A stretch of 10,942 nucleotides of DNA from Planctomycetota bacterium (lineage in GTDB: Bacteria > Planctomycetota > Phycisphaerae > WQYP01), in NCBI GenBank assembly GCA_021818565.1, contig JAKATV010000512.1:1-10942 (forward strand), read 5' to 3'. Position numbers and translations under genes: made by a program. Under the pieces are notes generated by a model. It saw only the letters and a list, made by a program, of their open reading frames with translations. It did not search any database and was not told the DNA's origin. Positions 1 through 7,511 of the stretch are shown piece by piece. The stretch's first letter is position 1, and the number at the start of each line of letters is the position of its first letter.

Positions 1-88
1 CGGAGTCATACTTGCGCTGGTCCATAGTTGCAATTAATCGTTCTCCCCGGACCGGCAGGTGGCCGGGACGGTTGAGCGAATTGCTCAT
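1..88 (-). CDS. Possible 5' end of a further downstream gene (partial, unrecognised)
   Basis: An ATG at 88 on the minus strand opens a frame (MSNSLNRPGHLPVRGERLIA...) that stays open for 29 codons to the left edge. It begins 36 bases after the stop of the GH38 gene and runs in the same direction, so it could be the next gene of the cluster. I see no convincing Shine-Dalgarno site before this ATG. A second in-frame ATG (MDQRKYDS...) is possible, but its nearest GGAG is about 17 bases away. The visible residues match no family I know and show no signal peptide. It may be chance coding potential. Confidence 0.2.
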   Translation of the reverse strand, partial: MSNSLNRPGHLPVRGERLIATMDQRKYDS

Positions 89-124
89 TGACGTATACCA
101 ACACCAGTTCATGCATTGATTTCC

Positions 125-3100
125 TTAATGCGGATGGACAACCAAGTTCACAAAATCCATGGACGCAATCTTAAATTGGCGCGCCTGGGATTGCCGATGG
201 CGGCCAAATAAACTGCATCCTGCAACCATCAATTTCTTGCTCCCGGCCCAGCTTAATGCCACCTTGGCCGGTTGGCGACTCACATTGAAAAGCCGAACCA
301 GATAGCCCGCCCCACCGGAGAGCGGATGACAACCGGCCAATATTACGTGCGAATTATCCCATCGCAGCGGAAAACGGACATCGTGAAATGTTTTCCCAAC
401 CGGTACGGCGATCAGCGGCTGGCCCGCATCAATGCCAAAATGTTCCGCCGCCACCTGCTGGTAGGCCCGGTGCGCCCGCAGGCTGTAATGGAAGCGCATG
501 GGGCCTTTTTCCCAAGCCTTATAGTTGGTCTGCCAATAGTTGTTGTAGACTTGCGAATAGAGCGTTCCACCGCGTGCTGGATGCTTTAGCCAATGGGTGG
601 CGTTCATACGCGGGGCCGTGATACGGCCAATCTCCAGCATCGGCACATCCGGCACCGCCAATGTCACGCCTACATTCTTGCCCGATTCATCCGCCCACCG
701 GCAGACCGGGAACACATTGTTGTTGGAATTGGGAATCAGGTCCTTACGGGGGTTCACCACCGCCCATGGTGTGTCATAGCGTATGGTTTCCTCGGGCACT
801 TTCAGATTAAAGCCGATATGTACCGCTTCCTCATGGGGATAGGCCGAAACCATATCCAAGGAGTTGGTAAAGTTGATGCGATGTTCGCCCGCCACCACTT
901 CAATGGTGCGGGTGAGTGTTTTACATCCAGGGGCGGACGAAACAACACGCACCGACGCCACCAGCGGCCCGCGATTGATGACCGTGATTTTGGCAGCCCC
1001 GGAATATTGCACGTTCTTGTTACTGGGTCCCTGTACAAAAAGATAATCGTTAAGGCCGCGACAGGTTGGATTGTGTGAATTCACCAGATTGGCGGCCAAT
1101 CCGGCGACCGACCAGCGCGTCACCACACCGGTGGTGGAGTTGATTTCAACCGCCATGGATCCTGTTTTCATGTGTGTGCCGGATGGATTCACGGAAACCG
1201 GATGAACGGGCGGCAGGGCGTTGCCGGAAGAAATGGAGAACGTCGCCGATGCCATCGCAGGAATATCTTTGGCTAAAAATACCAGCGTCCCGTTGGCCAA
1301 TCGCTGGGATGGAACCGGCTGGCCCGATGCATTCCGCACCAGATTGCCGACACGGCTCTGCTTCGCGGAAAGTGTCACCAAGCCGGTGCGGGGCCAAGAA
1401 CAGGTATTAAAGACGGCTATTGTGGTGGTCGGTCGGAGTGCGATGATTTTGCGAACGGCCTGGGTTTTCAGCCAACGGGCCTGAAACATGGCACGCGTGG
1501 CGTAGCGTTTTTTCCATGCCCATTGTTCACGAACAAATTTGCTGCGCGGATGCACCCACGAATCCGGCGCACCCCATGTATGTTCGTCATACATCAACGC
1601 ATCCCGCCAGGCGTTGCTGAAAACCTTATGGGGGTATTGTGCCACATCAAGCATGTCCCAGAGCATCTGCGACTGGGCGATCTTTTCCGTAGCGTTGCGG
1701 TTGATCCGTGTGACGCGCGGCGTGCTGGCCGCCCCGTCTTCCCAATAGGGGTTGTAATCCCCGCGATACGATGGAATCTGTTTACCATATTTTGCGACAA
1801 ACTCCCGCTCGGCATGATTCACCGTGCTGGTGACCAGCCGCGGCCAGACGTGCGTTTTATTCCATTGGGTAATCAGGCCCGGAACGTAATCCGGCGGCGG
1901 AGCGCTGTCGCAACCTTCCATCACGTACATCATGTTATAGGGAAAATGGGGATTCGATGTGGCAAACCAGTGGAGCCACGGATGGATATCCGCCACCGTA
2001 AACCACGGCGAACAATAATTCTGATTGGCCTCCTGCCAGACCATGATCTTTTGTTTTCCGGAAGGTGAAAGCCAATAAAATGCCCGCCCGTTAAAATTAT
2101 TCTCGAACCCCACATGGGTGATGCCGTTGGGCCCCCAGAGAAAATATTTGATGCCGGCATCGGCCAGCACCGGCACCGCCCCCCAAGTGACGCCAGGCAC
2201 ATCACAAAGCATGGCTGACTTGATGTTCAGGCCGTATCGCACCCGCAGTTGGTGGGCATAGTCCAGCCAAGAAATCAATTCCTGAGGCCGGCACAGCCCG
2301 GTCAACTCGTTGCAATACGTGCCGTCGAGACCCATTTTGCCCGCGCGCACCGCATTGATAAAATTGGCGGTTACTGTTGGCGAGGCCTTCTCAAAACCTT
2401 TGAGATAACCATCCACTTCGATCATGCTTTCAATGTTCCACTTAAACCGCGCCGCCGGGGAGAGATGCGCGGTCTGTTTAATGAGTTTGAGCGCGTCATT
2501 GATGTAAACATGGTGATCGTGAATCGCCACCGGTTGATAAAACAAATAGCCGATGTCAACATGGGAATGCGGCAATACATAAACAGTCCGATGGGGCACC
2601 GGCCGGCGTATTGGGGCCAAAGCCGAGACGATCTTGCCATCGGTGATCAATTCAATGGCGGGAGTCCCGGCGTGGTGCGCCAGAGGTGCCGTTAAGCGGA
2701 TGGTGTCTATGCCCGGATCGCAATGAATTGCCATGGGCTTTGAGCCGCCGATCCGCACTTGCAGCGATTTTGCCGCTTTGCCGCGAAACAGTCGCAGCCG
2801 CAGTGCCTCCACCGCCTGACCGGAACGAGATCGCGCCAGTGCCACATTATCCCAGTGCGCGCTGAGCATGGCCGCTCCCGTTGGTGCCTGCAACGCGGTG
2901 CCGGATGGCGCGAATAATTGGATTGCGCCAAAGATCATCCAGCTTCCACGAACCGTGCGAACAGTAATGAGATTATTGCCTGACACAAGCCAACCCGTCG
3001 GAAACGTAATTCGCCAAATATACGGCTTGGCGGCGGACAAATTGCCATTCAGCGAGGCGTCGCCGCCACCCGAAGGCATCTGTTTTTCAACCGCATGGCC

Positions 3101-3589
3101 ATTAATGCCAACCGATACCAACGGGGGATTCTGTGCTGCGGTATCTAACAGATTAATGACCAAAGAGGCCGTACCTTTCACTGCCCCATGGGTGAGTTGA
3201 AACGCAATCGTGCCGACATGGCTTACGCCTCCGGACCAATCCCAGTAGGGACCATGGAAACCAGCCCATACATCAGCGGGGCCGGGAAGCACATAAGGCC
3301 ATGCGGATTGTTTGGAGAAACCAACAACGTAAAAGGGATCGTGGTTGCCATATTGCGGCTTGATGGTTCCCAAATTGGTCGGGGCATTATTCGGCCCGGT
3401 GGTATATCCGGGATTCTCCGCATACTGCTGCCAGAGATTTGGGGCCAGCCCAAAGCCGGCATCGCCGTGGCCGGGCGTGCCGATATGCCACAGCAGCCGA
3501 TCCTTCGCAGCCGCGTGACATGGCGCTATCCAAAACGCCAAGAACAGCATCGCAATATACACCACGTTTTGGACCATTAAACGCTTCAT
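125..3589 (-). CDS. Secreted GH38 alpha-mannosidase-like enzyme with N-terminal PL4-type carbohydrate-binding domain (copy A)
   Basis: This 1154-aa protein is a probable zinc-dependent retaining alpha-mannosidase of glycoside hydrolase family 38. The start is the ATG at 3589 (MKRLMVQNVV...), because CAGGAG lies 8 bases upstream and the first ~28 residues form a Sec signal peptide ending ...APCHAAA; an upstream TTG would bury that peptide. Residues ~30-230 resemble the jelly-roll domain III of family 4 polysaccharide lyases (WHIGTP at ~34, SAWPYVLPGP at ~95, GGGDASL at ~174, GSWMIF at ~215). The GH38 core follows: PHSHVDIGY with predicted zinc ligands H343 and D345, CDVPG with predicted nucleophile and ligand D463, MEGCDSAPP with D561 as candidate acid/base, and DEHTWGA with ligand H670. 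Beta-sandwich C-terminal domains fill ~730-1154. Family assignment and residue roles are by motif analogy to known GH38 enzymes; the substrate is not visible. It lies 101 bases after copy B, probably in the same transcript. Confidence 0.92.
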   Translation of the reverse strand: MKRLMVQNVVYIAMLFLAFWIAPCHAAAKDRLLWHIGTPGHGDAGFGLAPNLWQQYAENPGYTTGPNNAPTNLGTIKPQYGNHDPFYVVGFSKQSAWPYVLPGPADVWAGFHGPYWDWSGGVSHVGTIAFQLTHGAVKGTASLVINLLDTAAQNPPLVSVGINGHAVEKQMPSGGGDASLNGNLSAAKPYIWRITFPTGWLVSGNNLITVRTVRGSWMIFGAIQLFAPSGTALQAPTGAAMLSAHWDNVALARSRSGQAVEALRLRLFRGKAAKSLQVRIGGSKPMAIHCDPGIDTIRLTAPLAHHAGTPAIELITDGKIVSALAPIRRPVPHRTVYVLPHSHVDIGYLFYQPVAIHDHHVYINDALKLIKQTAHLSPAARFKWNIESMIEVDGYLKGFEKASPTVTANFINAVRAGKMGLDGTYCNELTGLCRPQELISWLDYAHQLRVRYGLNIKSAMLCDVPGVTWGAVPVLADAGIKYFLWGPNGITHVGFENNFNGRAFYWLSPSGKQKIMVWQEANQNYCSPWFTVADIHPWLHWFATSNPHFPYNMMYVMEGCDSAPPPDYVPGLITQWNKTHVWPRLVTSTVNHAEREFVAKYGKQIPSYRGDYNPYWEDGAASTPRVTRINRNATEKIAQSQMLWDMLDVAQYPHKVFSNAWRDALMYDEHTWGAPDSWVHPRSKFVREQWAWKKRYATRAMFQARWLKTQAVRKIIALRPTTTIAVFNTCSWPRTGLVTLSAKQSRVGNLVRNASGQPVPSQRLANGTLVFLAKDIPAMASATFSISSGNALPPVHPVSVNPSGTHMKTGSMAVEINSTTGVVTRWSVAGLAANLVNSHNPTCRGLNDYLFVQGPSNKNVQYSGAAKITVINRGPLVASVRVVSSAPGCKTLTRTIEVVAGEHRINFTNSLDMVSAYPHEEAVHIGFNLKVPEETIRYDTPWAVVNPRKDLIPNSNNNVFPVCRWADESGKNVGVTLAVPDVPMLEIGRITAPRMNATHWLKHPARGGTLYSQVYNNYWQTNYKAWEKGPMRFHYSLRAHRAYQQVAAEHFGIDAGQPLIAVPVGKTFHDVRFPLRWDNSHVILAGCHPLSGGAGYLVRLFNVSRQPAKVALSWAGSKKLMVAGCSLFGRHRQSQARQFKIASMDFVNLVVHPH
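2810..2947 (-). repeat. Near-identical tract shared with copy B (138 bases, one mismatch)
   Basis: This stretch of copy A matches 6394-6531 of copy B at 137 of 138 bases; the only difference is at 2861 (g versus a). It encodes about residues 215-260 of both proteins. Surrounding coding sequence differs far more, including at silent positions, so this looks like a recent gene-conversion patch rather than protein conservation alone. Confidence 0.8.
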
Positions 3590-3690
3590 TACGGTAACTC
3601 CTGAAAACCTGTTTTGTTTCACGGCCCCTTTGCCAATCTCAACCAACCATGCTTGCTCACGGGGGCAGCAATCCTTAAGTAGCGGCCGCT
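3590..3690 (-). other. Intergenic spacer between the two GH38 genes
   Basis: These 101 bases separate the stop of copy B (TAG, 3691-3693) from the start of copy A. Besides the ribosome binding site, the only structure is the perfect 10-bp palindrome AGCGGCCGCT at 3681-3690, directly abutting the stop codon of copy B. It has no loop and no T-tract, so it is not a convincing terminator. I found no good promoter here, so read-through from copy B is the simplest model. Confidence 0.6.
3598..3603 (-). promoter_or_regulatory. Ribosome binding site of GH38 copy A
   Basis: CAGGAG on the minus strand lies 8 bases before the ATG at 3589. It decides the start codon in favour of MKRLMV over the upstream TTG at 3646. 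The 12-base block at 3594-3605 containing it is identical to the equivalent block of copy B (7178-7189), and similarity between the two genes stops just upstream of it. Confidence 0.8.
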
Positions 3691-6600
3691 CTACTCGTTA
3701 ATCACCACATTTACAAAATCCATGGGCACAATCGTAAATTGGCGCGATTGCGGCCGACGATGACGACCAAACAGGCCACAACGCGCAACGGTCAACTTCC
3801 TGTGCCCACGCCAGCTTAATGCCACCCGCGCCGACTTGCGACTCACATTGAAAAGCCGAACCAGATAGCCCGATCCGCCGTTCAGCGGATGACAACCGGC
3901 CAATATTACGTGCGAATTATCCCATCGCAATGGAAAACGGACATCTCTAAAATCCTGCCGCACCGGTACGGCGATCAACGGCTGGCCCGCATCAATGCCA
4001 AAATGCTCGGCCGCCACCTGCCGGTAGGCCCGGTGCGCCCGCAGACTATAACGAAACGTCATCGGGCCTTTTTCCCAGGCATTCCATCCCGTTTCCCAAT
4101 AGTTATTGTACAACTGTAAATACAGTGTTCCACCACGGGCCGGATGAGTCAGCCAAGGTCCACCCCAACCGACCATACCCTTGTAGGTCCAATTTGGGAG
4201 CGTGATGCGGCCAATTTCCAGCATCGGCACATCCGGTGTCGCCAATGTGACACCCATATTCTTCCCCGATTCATCCACCCACCGGCAAACCGGGAACACA
4301 TTGTTGTTGGAATTGGGAATCAGGTCTTTGCGCGGATTCACCACCGCCCATGGCGTGTCCATGCGTATGGTTTCTTCAGGCACCTTGACGTTAAAACCGA
4401 TGTGTACCGCTTCCTTCTGAGGATAGGCCGAAAGCAGGTACAACGCATCGGTAAAGTTAATGTGGTGTTCACCCGCCACCACTTCAATGGTACGGGTGAG
4501 TGTTTTACATCCAGGAGCGGACGAAACAACACGCACCGACGCCACCAGCGGCCCGCGATTGACGACCGTGATTTTGGGCGTTCCGGGATATTGAGGTTTG
4601 CTGTTACTTGGACCCAGTACGTAAAGATAATCATTGAGGCCATGGCAGGTTGGATTGTTCGAATTCACCAAATTGGCAGCCAAACCGGCGACAGACCATC
4701 GCGATACCGTACCCGTGGCGGGACTGATTTCAACCGTCATGGAGCCGGTTTTTAATTGCGTACCGGAGGCATTCACGGATGCCGCTTGGGCAGGCGAAAC
4801 AGGTTGACCGGCGGAAAGGGTAAATTTACTTGATGACATCGCAGGAATATCTTTGGCTAAAAATACCAGCGTCCCGTTGGCCAATCGCTGAGATGGAACC
4901 GCCTGGCCCGATTCATTCCGCACCAGATTACCGGCCTTACTTTCCGCAGCGGAAAGTGTCACCAGACCAGTGCGCGGCCAGGAACAGGTATTAAATACGG
5001 CCATCGTTGAAGTTGATTGATGTGCGATGATTTTGCGAACGGCCTGGGTTTTCAGCCAATGGGCTTGAAACATGGCGCGGGTGGCATAACGCTTATGCCA
5101 CGCCCACTGCTGCGTGACAAATTTGCTGCGCGGTTGGGTCCACGAATCCCAGGCACCCCATGAATGCTCATCAAAAAGCATCGCGTCCTGCCAGGCATTG
5201 GTGAATACTTTGTGCGGATATTGTGCGACGTCCAGCATATCCCAAAGCATCTGCGATTGGGCGAGCGCTTCGGTAGCATCGCGGTTGATGCGAACCGCGC
5301 GCGGTTCACTGGCCACCGGCCCCTCCCAATAGGGGTTGTAGTCTCCGCGATAGGATGGAAGTTCGCTGCCGTACTTAGCCGCAAACTTATGGGCCGCATG
5401 GCTCACCGTGCTGGTCACCAATCGCGGCCAGGCATGCGTCTTATTCCATTGCGTCACAATTCCCGGTAGATAGGTCGGGGGTGGCGCACTGTCGCACCCT
5501 TCCATGACGTACATAATGTTATAGGGAAAATGGGGATTCGTGTTGGCAAACCAGTGGAGCCATGGGCGGACATCCGTCATGGTAAACCACGCTGAACAAT
5601 AGTTTGGATTGGCGTTCTGCCAAACCATGATCTTTTGCTTTCCGGAAGGTGAAAGCCAATAGAAGGCTTTGCCATTGAAATTATTCGTGAAGCCCACCTG
5701 GGTCATTCCGTTAGGCCCCCAGAGAAAATATTTGATGCCCGCATCCGCCAGCACCGGCACCGCCCCCCAGGTGACACCAGGCACATCACAGAGCATCGCC
5801 GAATTGATTTTCAATCCATATCGCACTCGCAGTTCGTGCGCGTAATGCAGCCACGAAATGAGTTCCTGTGGCCGACACTGGCCGGTAAGCTCATTGCAAT
5901 AGGTACCGTCCAGACCCATTTTGCCCGCCCGTACCGCATTGACAAAGTTGGCCATGACCCGTGGCGATGCCTTCTCAAAACCCTTGAGATAGCCATCCAC
6001 TTCAATCATGCTTTCAATATTCCACTTGAACTGAGCGGCGGCGGATAAAGACGCTGTTTTCTTAATAAGCTCCAGACCATCATTAATGTAGACGTGGTGC
6101 AGGTGGATCGCCACGGGCTGATAAAACAAATAGCCGACGTCAACATGCGAATGCGGAATCACATAAATGGTCCGATGCGGCACGATCCGGCGTACTGGGG
6201 CTAGAGAGGAGACGGTTTTGCCATCGGCGAGCAATTCAATGGCAAGGGTCCCGGCGTGGCGTACCGGAGGTGCCGTTAAGCGGATGGTGTCTATGCCGGA
6301 ATCGCAATGAATTGCCATGGGTGCCGAACCGCCGATTCGCACTTGCAGCGATTGGGCAGCCTTGCCGCAAAACAGACGCAGCCGCAGCGCCTGCACCGCC
6401 TGACCGGAACGAGATCGCGCCAGTGCCACATTATCCCAGTGCGCACTGAGCATGGCCGCTCCCGTTGGTGCCTGCAACGCGGTGCCGGATGGCGCGAATA
6501 ATTGGATTGCGCCAAAGATCATCCAGCTTCCGCGAAGCGTGCGAACAGTAATGAGATTATTACCTGACACAAGCCAGCCAACCGGAAATTTGATCCGCCA

Positions 6601-7173
6601 GAGGTAAGGTTTGGCGGCGGAAAGATTGCCATTGAGCGATGCGTCGCCGCCCCCCGGAGGCAGTTGCTTTTCAACGTGGTGGCCATTAATACCCACGGAC
6701 ACCAAGGGCGGATGGTTTGCGGCCGTATCCACCAGATGGATGACCAAAGAGGCTTGTCCTTTGGGCGTTATCGCGCCCAGCCGAAAAACAATGGTACCGA
6801 CATGGCTTACGCCGTCCGACCACGTTCCGTAGGGGCCATGGTAGCCGGCCCACATATCGGTGGGGCCGGGCAGCACGTACGGCCACGCGGATTGTTTGGA
6901 AACACCAACCACGTAAAAGGGATCGTGATTGCCATAATGCGGCTTGATGGTTCCCAAATTGGTCGGAAAATTATTTGGCCCGGTGGTATACCCCGGACTC
7001 TCCGCATACTGTTGCCAGTTTTTGGGGGCCAGTGCAAAACCCGCATCACCATGGCCCGGTGTTCCGATGTGCCACAGCAGCCGATCATGCGCAGCCGCAT
7101 GACATGGCATGATCCAAAAAGTCAGAACCACCATCGCAAAACATAGCACGCTTTGGACAACTGAACGCTTCAT
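3691..7173 (-). CDS. Secreted GH38 alpha-mannosidase-like enzyme with N-terminal PL4-type carbohydrate-binding domain (copy B)
   Basis: This 1160-aa paralogue of the next gene shares about 80% of residues with it by hand count. The start is the ATG at 7173 (MKRSVVQSVL...), with CAGGAG 8 bases upstream and a signal peptide ending ...MPCHAAA. The architecture is the same: PL4 domain III-like module (~30-230), GH38 catalytic core (~335-600), helical linker region with the last metal motif, then beta-sandwich domains. All predicted catalytic positions are kept: H343 and D345 in PHSHVDVGY, D463 in CDVPG, D561 in MEGCDSAPP and H670 in DEHSWGA. So neither copy looks dead. The main structural difference is residues ~992-1009, 18 residues (LPNWTYKGMVGWGGPWLT) where copy A has 11 (APRMNATHWLK). 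Alpha-mannosidase activity is inferred from the family. As the promoter-proximal copy, it is preceded by an unusual hairpin leader. Confidence 0.92.
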   Translation of the reverse strand: MKRSVVQSVLCFAMVVLTFWIMPCHAAAHDRLLWHIGTPGHGDAGFALAPKNWQQYAESPGYTTGPNNFPTNLGTIKPHYGNHDPFYVVGVSKQSAWPYVLPGPTDMWAGYHGPYGTWSDGVSHVGTIVFRLGAITPKGQASLVIHLVDTAANHPPLVSVGINGHHVEKQLPPGGGDASLNGNLSAAKPYLWRIKFPVGWLVSGNNLITVRTLRGSWMIFGAIQLFAPSGTALQAPTGAAMLSAHWDNVALARSRSGQAVQALRLRLFCGKAAQSLQVRIGGSAPMAIHCDSGIDTIRLTAPPVRHAGTLAIELLADGKTVSSLAPVRRIVPHRTIYVIPHSHVDVGYLFYQPVAIHLHHVYINDGLELIKKTASLSAAAQFKWNIESMIEVDGYLKGFEKASPRVMANFVNAVRAGKMGLDGTYCNELTGQCRPQELISWLHYAHELRVRYGLKINSAMLCDVPGVTWGAVPVLADAGIKYFLWGPNGMTQVGFTNNFNGKAFYWLSPSGKQKIMVWQNANPNYCSAWFTMTDVRPWLHWFANTNPHFPYNIMYVMEGCDSAPPPTYLPGIVTQWNKTHAWPRLVTSTVSHAAHKFAAKYGSELPSYRGDYNPYWEGPVASEPRAVRINRDATEALAQSQMLWDMLDVAQYPHKVFTNAWQDAMLFDEHSWGAWDSWTQPRSKFVTQQWAWHKRYATRAMFQAHWLKTQAVRKIIAHQSTSTMAVFNTCSWPRTGLVTLSAAESKAGNLVRNESGQAVPSQRLANGTLVFLAKDIPAMSSSKFTLSAGQPVSPAQAASVNASGTQLKTGSMTVEISPATGTVSRWSVAGLAANLVNSNNPTCHGLNDYLYVLGPSNSKPQYPGTPKITVVNRGPLVASVRVVSSAPGCKTLTRTIEVVAGEHHINFTDALYLLSAYPQKEAVHIGFNVKVPEETIRMDTPWAVVNPRKDLIPNSNNNVFPVCRWVDESGKNMGVTLATPDVPMLEIGRITLPNWTYKGMVGWGGPWLTHPARGGTLYLQLYNNYWETGWNAWEKGPMTFRYSLRAHRAYRQVAAEHFGIDAGQPLIAVPVRQDFRDVRFPLRWDNSHVILAGCHPLNGGSGYLVRLFNVSRKSARVALSWRGHRKLTVARCGLFGRHRRPQSRQFTIVPMDFVNVVINE
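6394..6531 (-). repeat. Near-identical tract shared with copy A (138 bases, one mismatch)
   Basis: Partner of 2810-2947. The offset is the constant 3584 bases seen from the ribosome binding sites onward, so the copies are collinear and gapless here. Similar shorter patches are 4837-4890 against 1253-1306 (54 of 54 identical) and 4472-4577 against 888-993 (3 mismatches in 106). Confidence 0.8.
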
Positions 7174-7181
7174 TTCCGTAA

Positions 7182-7187
7182 CTCCTG
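7182..7187 (-). promoter_or_regulatory. Ribosome binding site of GH38 copy B
   Basis: CAGGAG on the minus strand lies 8 bases before the ATG at 7173. It is only six bases from the foot of the strong hairpin at 7194-7233, so it is the first unpaired sequence a ribosome would meet after that structure. Confidence 0.8.
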
Positions 7188-7193
7188 AAGCTA

Positions 7194-7233
7194 GTGCCCT
7201 GTTCCACCCATAATTACGGGTGGAACAGGGCAC
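7194..7233. repeat. Perfect inverted repeat / hairpin, 16-bp stem with 8-base loop
   Basis: The arms are GTGCCCTGTTCCACCC (7194-7209) and GGGTGGAACAGGGCAC (7218-7233), fully complementary, around the loop 7210-7217. On the transcribed minus strand it lies 11 bases after the stop of the small ORF and just before the ribosome binding site of GH38 copy B; copy A has nothing like it. There is no T-tract after it in the direction of the genes. Read on the plus strand it is followed by T-rich sequence (ATATTTATTTTTA), but there is no plus-strand gene to terminate. It could be an mRNA processing or stabilising hairpin, an attenuator, a protein-binding dyad, or one copy of a dispersed palindromic (REP-like) repeat. 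The structure is certain; the role is not. Confidence 0.9.
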
Positions 7234-7244
7234 CATATTTATTT

Positions 7245-7364
7245 TTACTCAACCGCCTGCCGTGGCATGACCAACGCTGTTATCACGTTGCACGTCAACG
7301 TCAGACTTGCCACCAGCATTGCGACAATGCCGGCCGGCATGACCGCATAACCGAAAGTACACAT
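7245..7364 (-). CDS. Possible small hydrophobic (membrane) protein, 39 aa
   Basis: The ATG at 7364 on the minus strand is preceded by a perfect GGAGGT (7371-7376) at the ideal 6-base spacing, the strongest ribosome binding site in the window. The frame gives 39 residues (MCTFGYAVMPAGIVAMLVAS...) and ends in TAA at 7245-7247. Residues ~7-32 are almost all apolar and could form one transmembrane helix, followed by a short tail ending PRQAVE. I recognise no family. It sits alone between the GH-A-like gene and GH38 copy B, with the hairpin 11 bases after its stop. It could be a small membrane protein or a leader peptide. A competing ORF (7419 to 7249, 56 aa, rich in Arg and Cys) overlaps in another frame with a weaker site and looks less protein-like. 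Confidence 0.5.
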   Translation of the reverse strand: MCTFGYAVMPAGIVAMLVASLTLTCNVITALVMPRQAVE

Positions 7365-7511
7365 TACGTGACCTCCGTGGAGAATCCAGGCTACAAATTG
7401 GTTGGTAGTCAACATTCATTTTTTTCCTGTAAACAAGAGTCCAATGCTTTGCCAAGAGGCGAATCGTGGTGTACGCATAACCTTTGTATCCACATGAAAT
7501 TCGTGATCCAT
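7365..7511. other. Spacer after the GH-A-like gene
   Basis: Apart from the Shine-Dalgarno site at 7371-7376, these 147 bases between the stop of the GH-A-like gene and the small ORF show no clear terminator hairpin. No pair of promoter boxes is good enough to call. The poly-A run on the minus strand near 7419-7426 is the only compositional oddity. Confidence 0.4.
7371..7376 (-). promoter_or_regulatory. Strong Shine-Dalgarno site of the small ORF
   Basis: GGAGGT on the minus strand is fully complementary to the anti-Shine-Dalgarno core and lies 6 bases before an ATG. It is the main reason for proposing a real gene in an otherwise empty spacer. Confidence 0.55.

Noticed and set aside
1523..2068. 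Plus-strand ORF of 181 aa opposite GH38 copy A
   Set aside because: It lies fully antisense to a strongly supported gene. The sequence is rich in Arg, His and Pro with no recognisable domain, and no ribosome binding site stands out.
3505..3589. Lipoprotein signal at the Cys in APCHAAA of the GH38 proteins
   Set aside because: The residue before Cys is Pro, which does not fit a lipobox. Cleavage by signal peptidase I after the Ala run is more likely.
3590..3646. Upstream TTG start for GH38 copy A
   Set aside because: It would add 19 residues before a clear signal peptide and ignore the CAGGAG at ideal distance from the ATG at 3589. The equivalent extension in copy B would run through the hairpin and shows no similarity to this one.
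3681..3690. AGCGGCCGCT palindrome as a terminator for copy B
   Set aside because: It has no loop and no following T-tract, so it would not form a stable intrinsic terminator.
4144..4755. Plus-strand ORF of 203 aa opposite GH38 copy B, with a similar frame at 593-1078 opposite copy A
   Set aside because: The similarity of the two antisense frames follows from the paralogy of the sense genes. Its composition is typical of a shadow frame in G+C-rich coding DNA.
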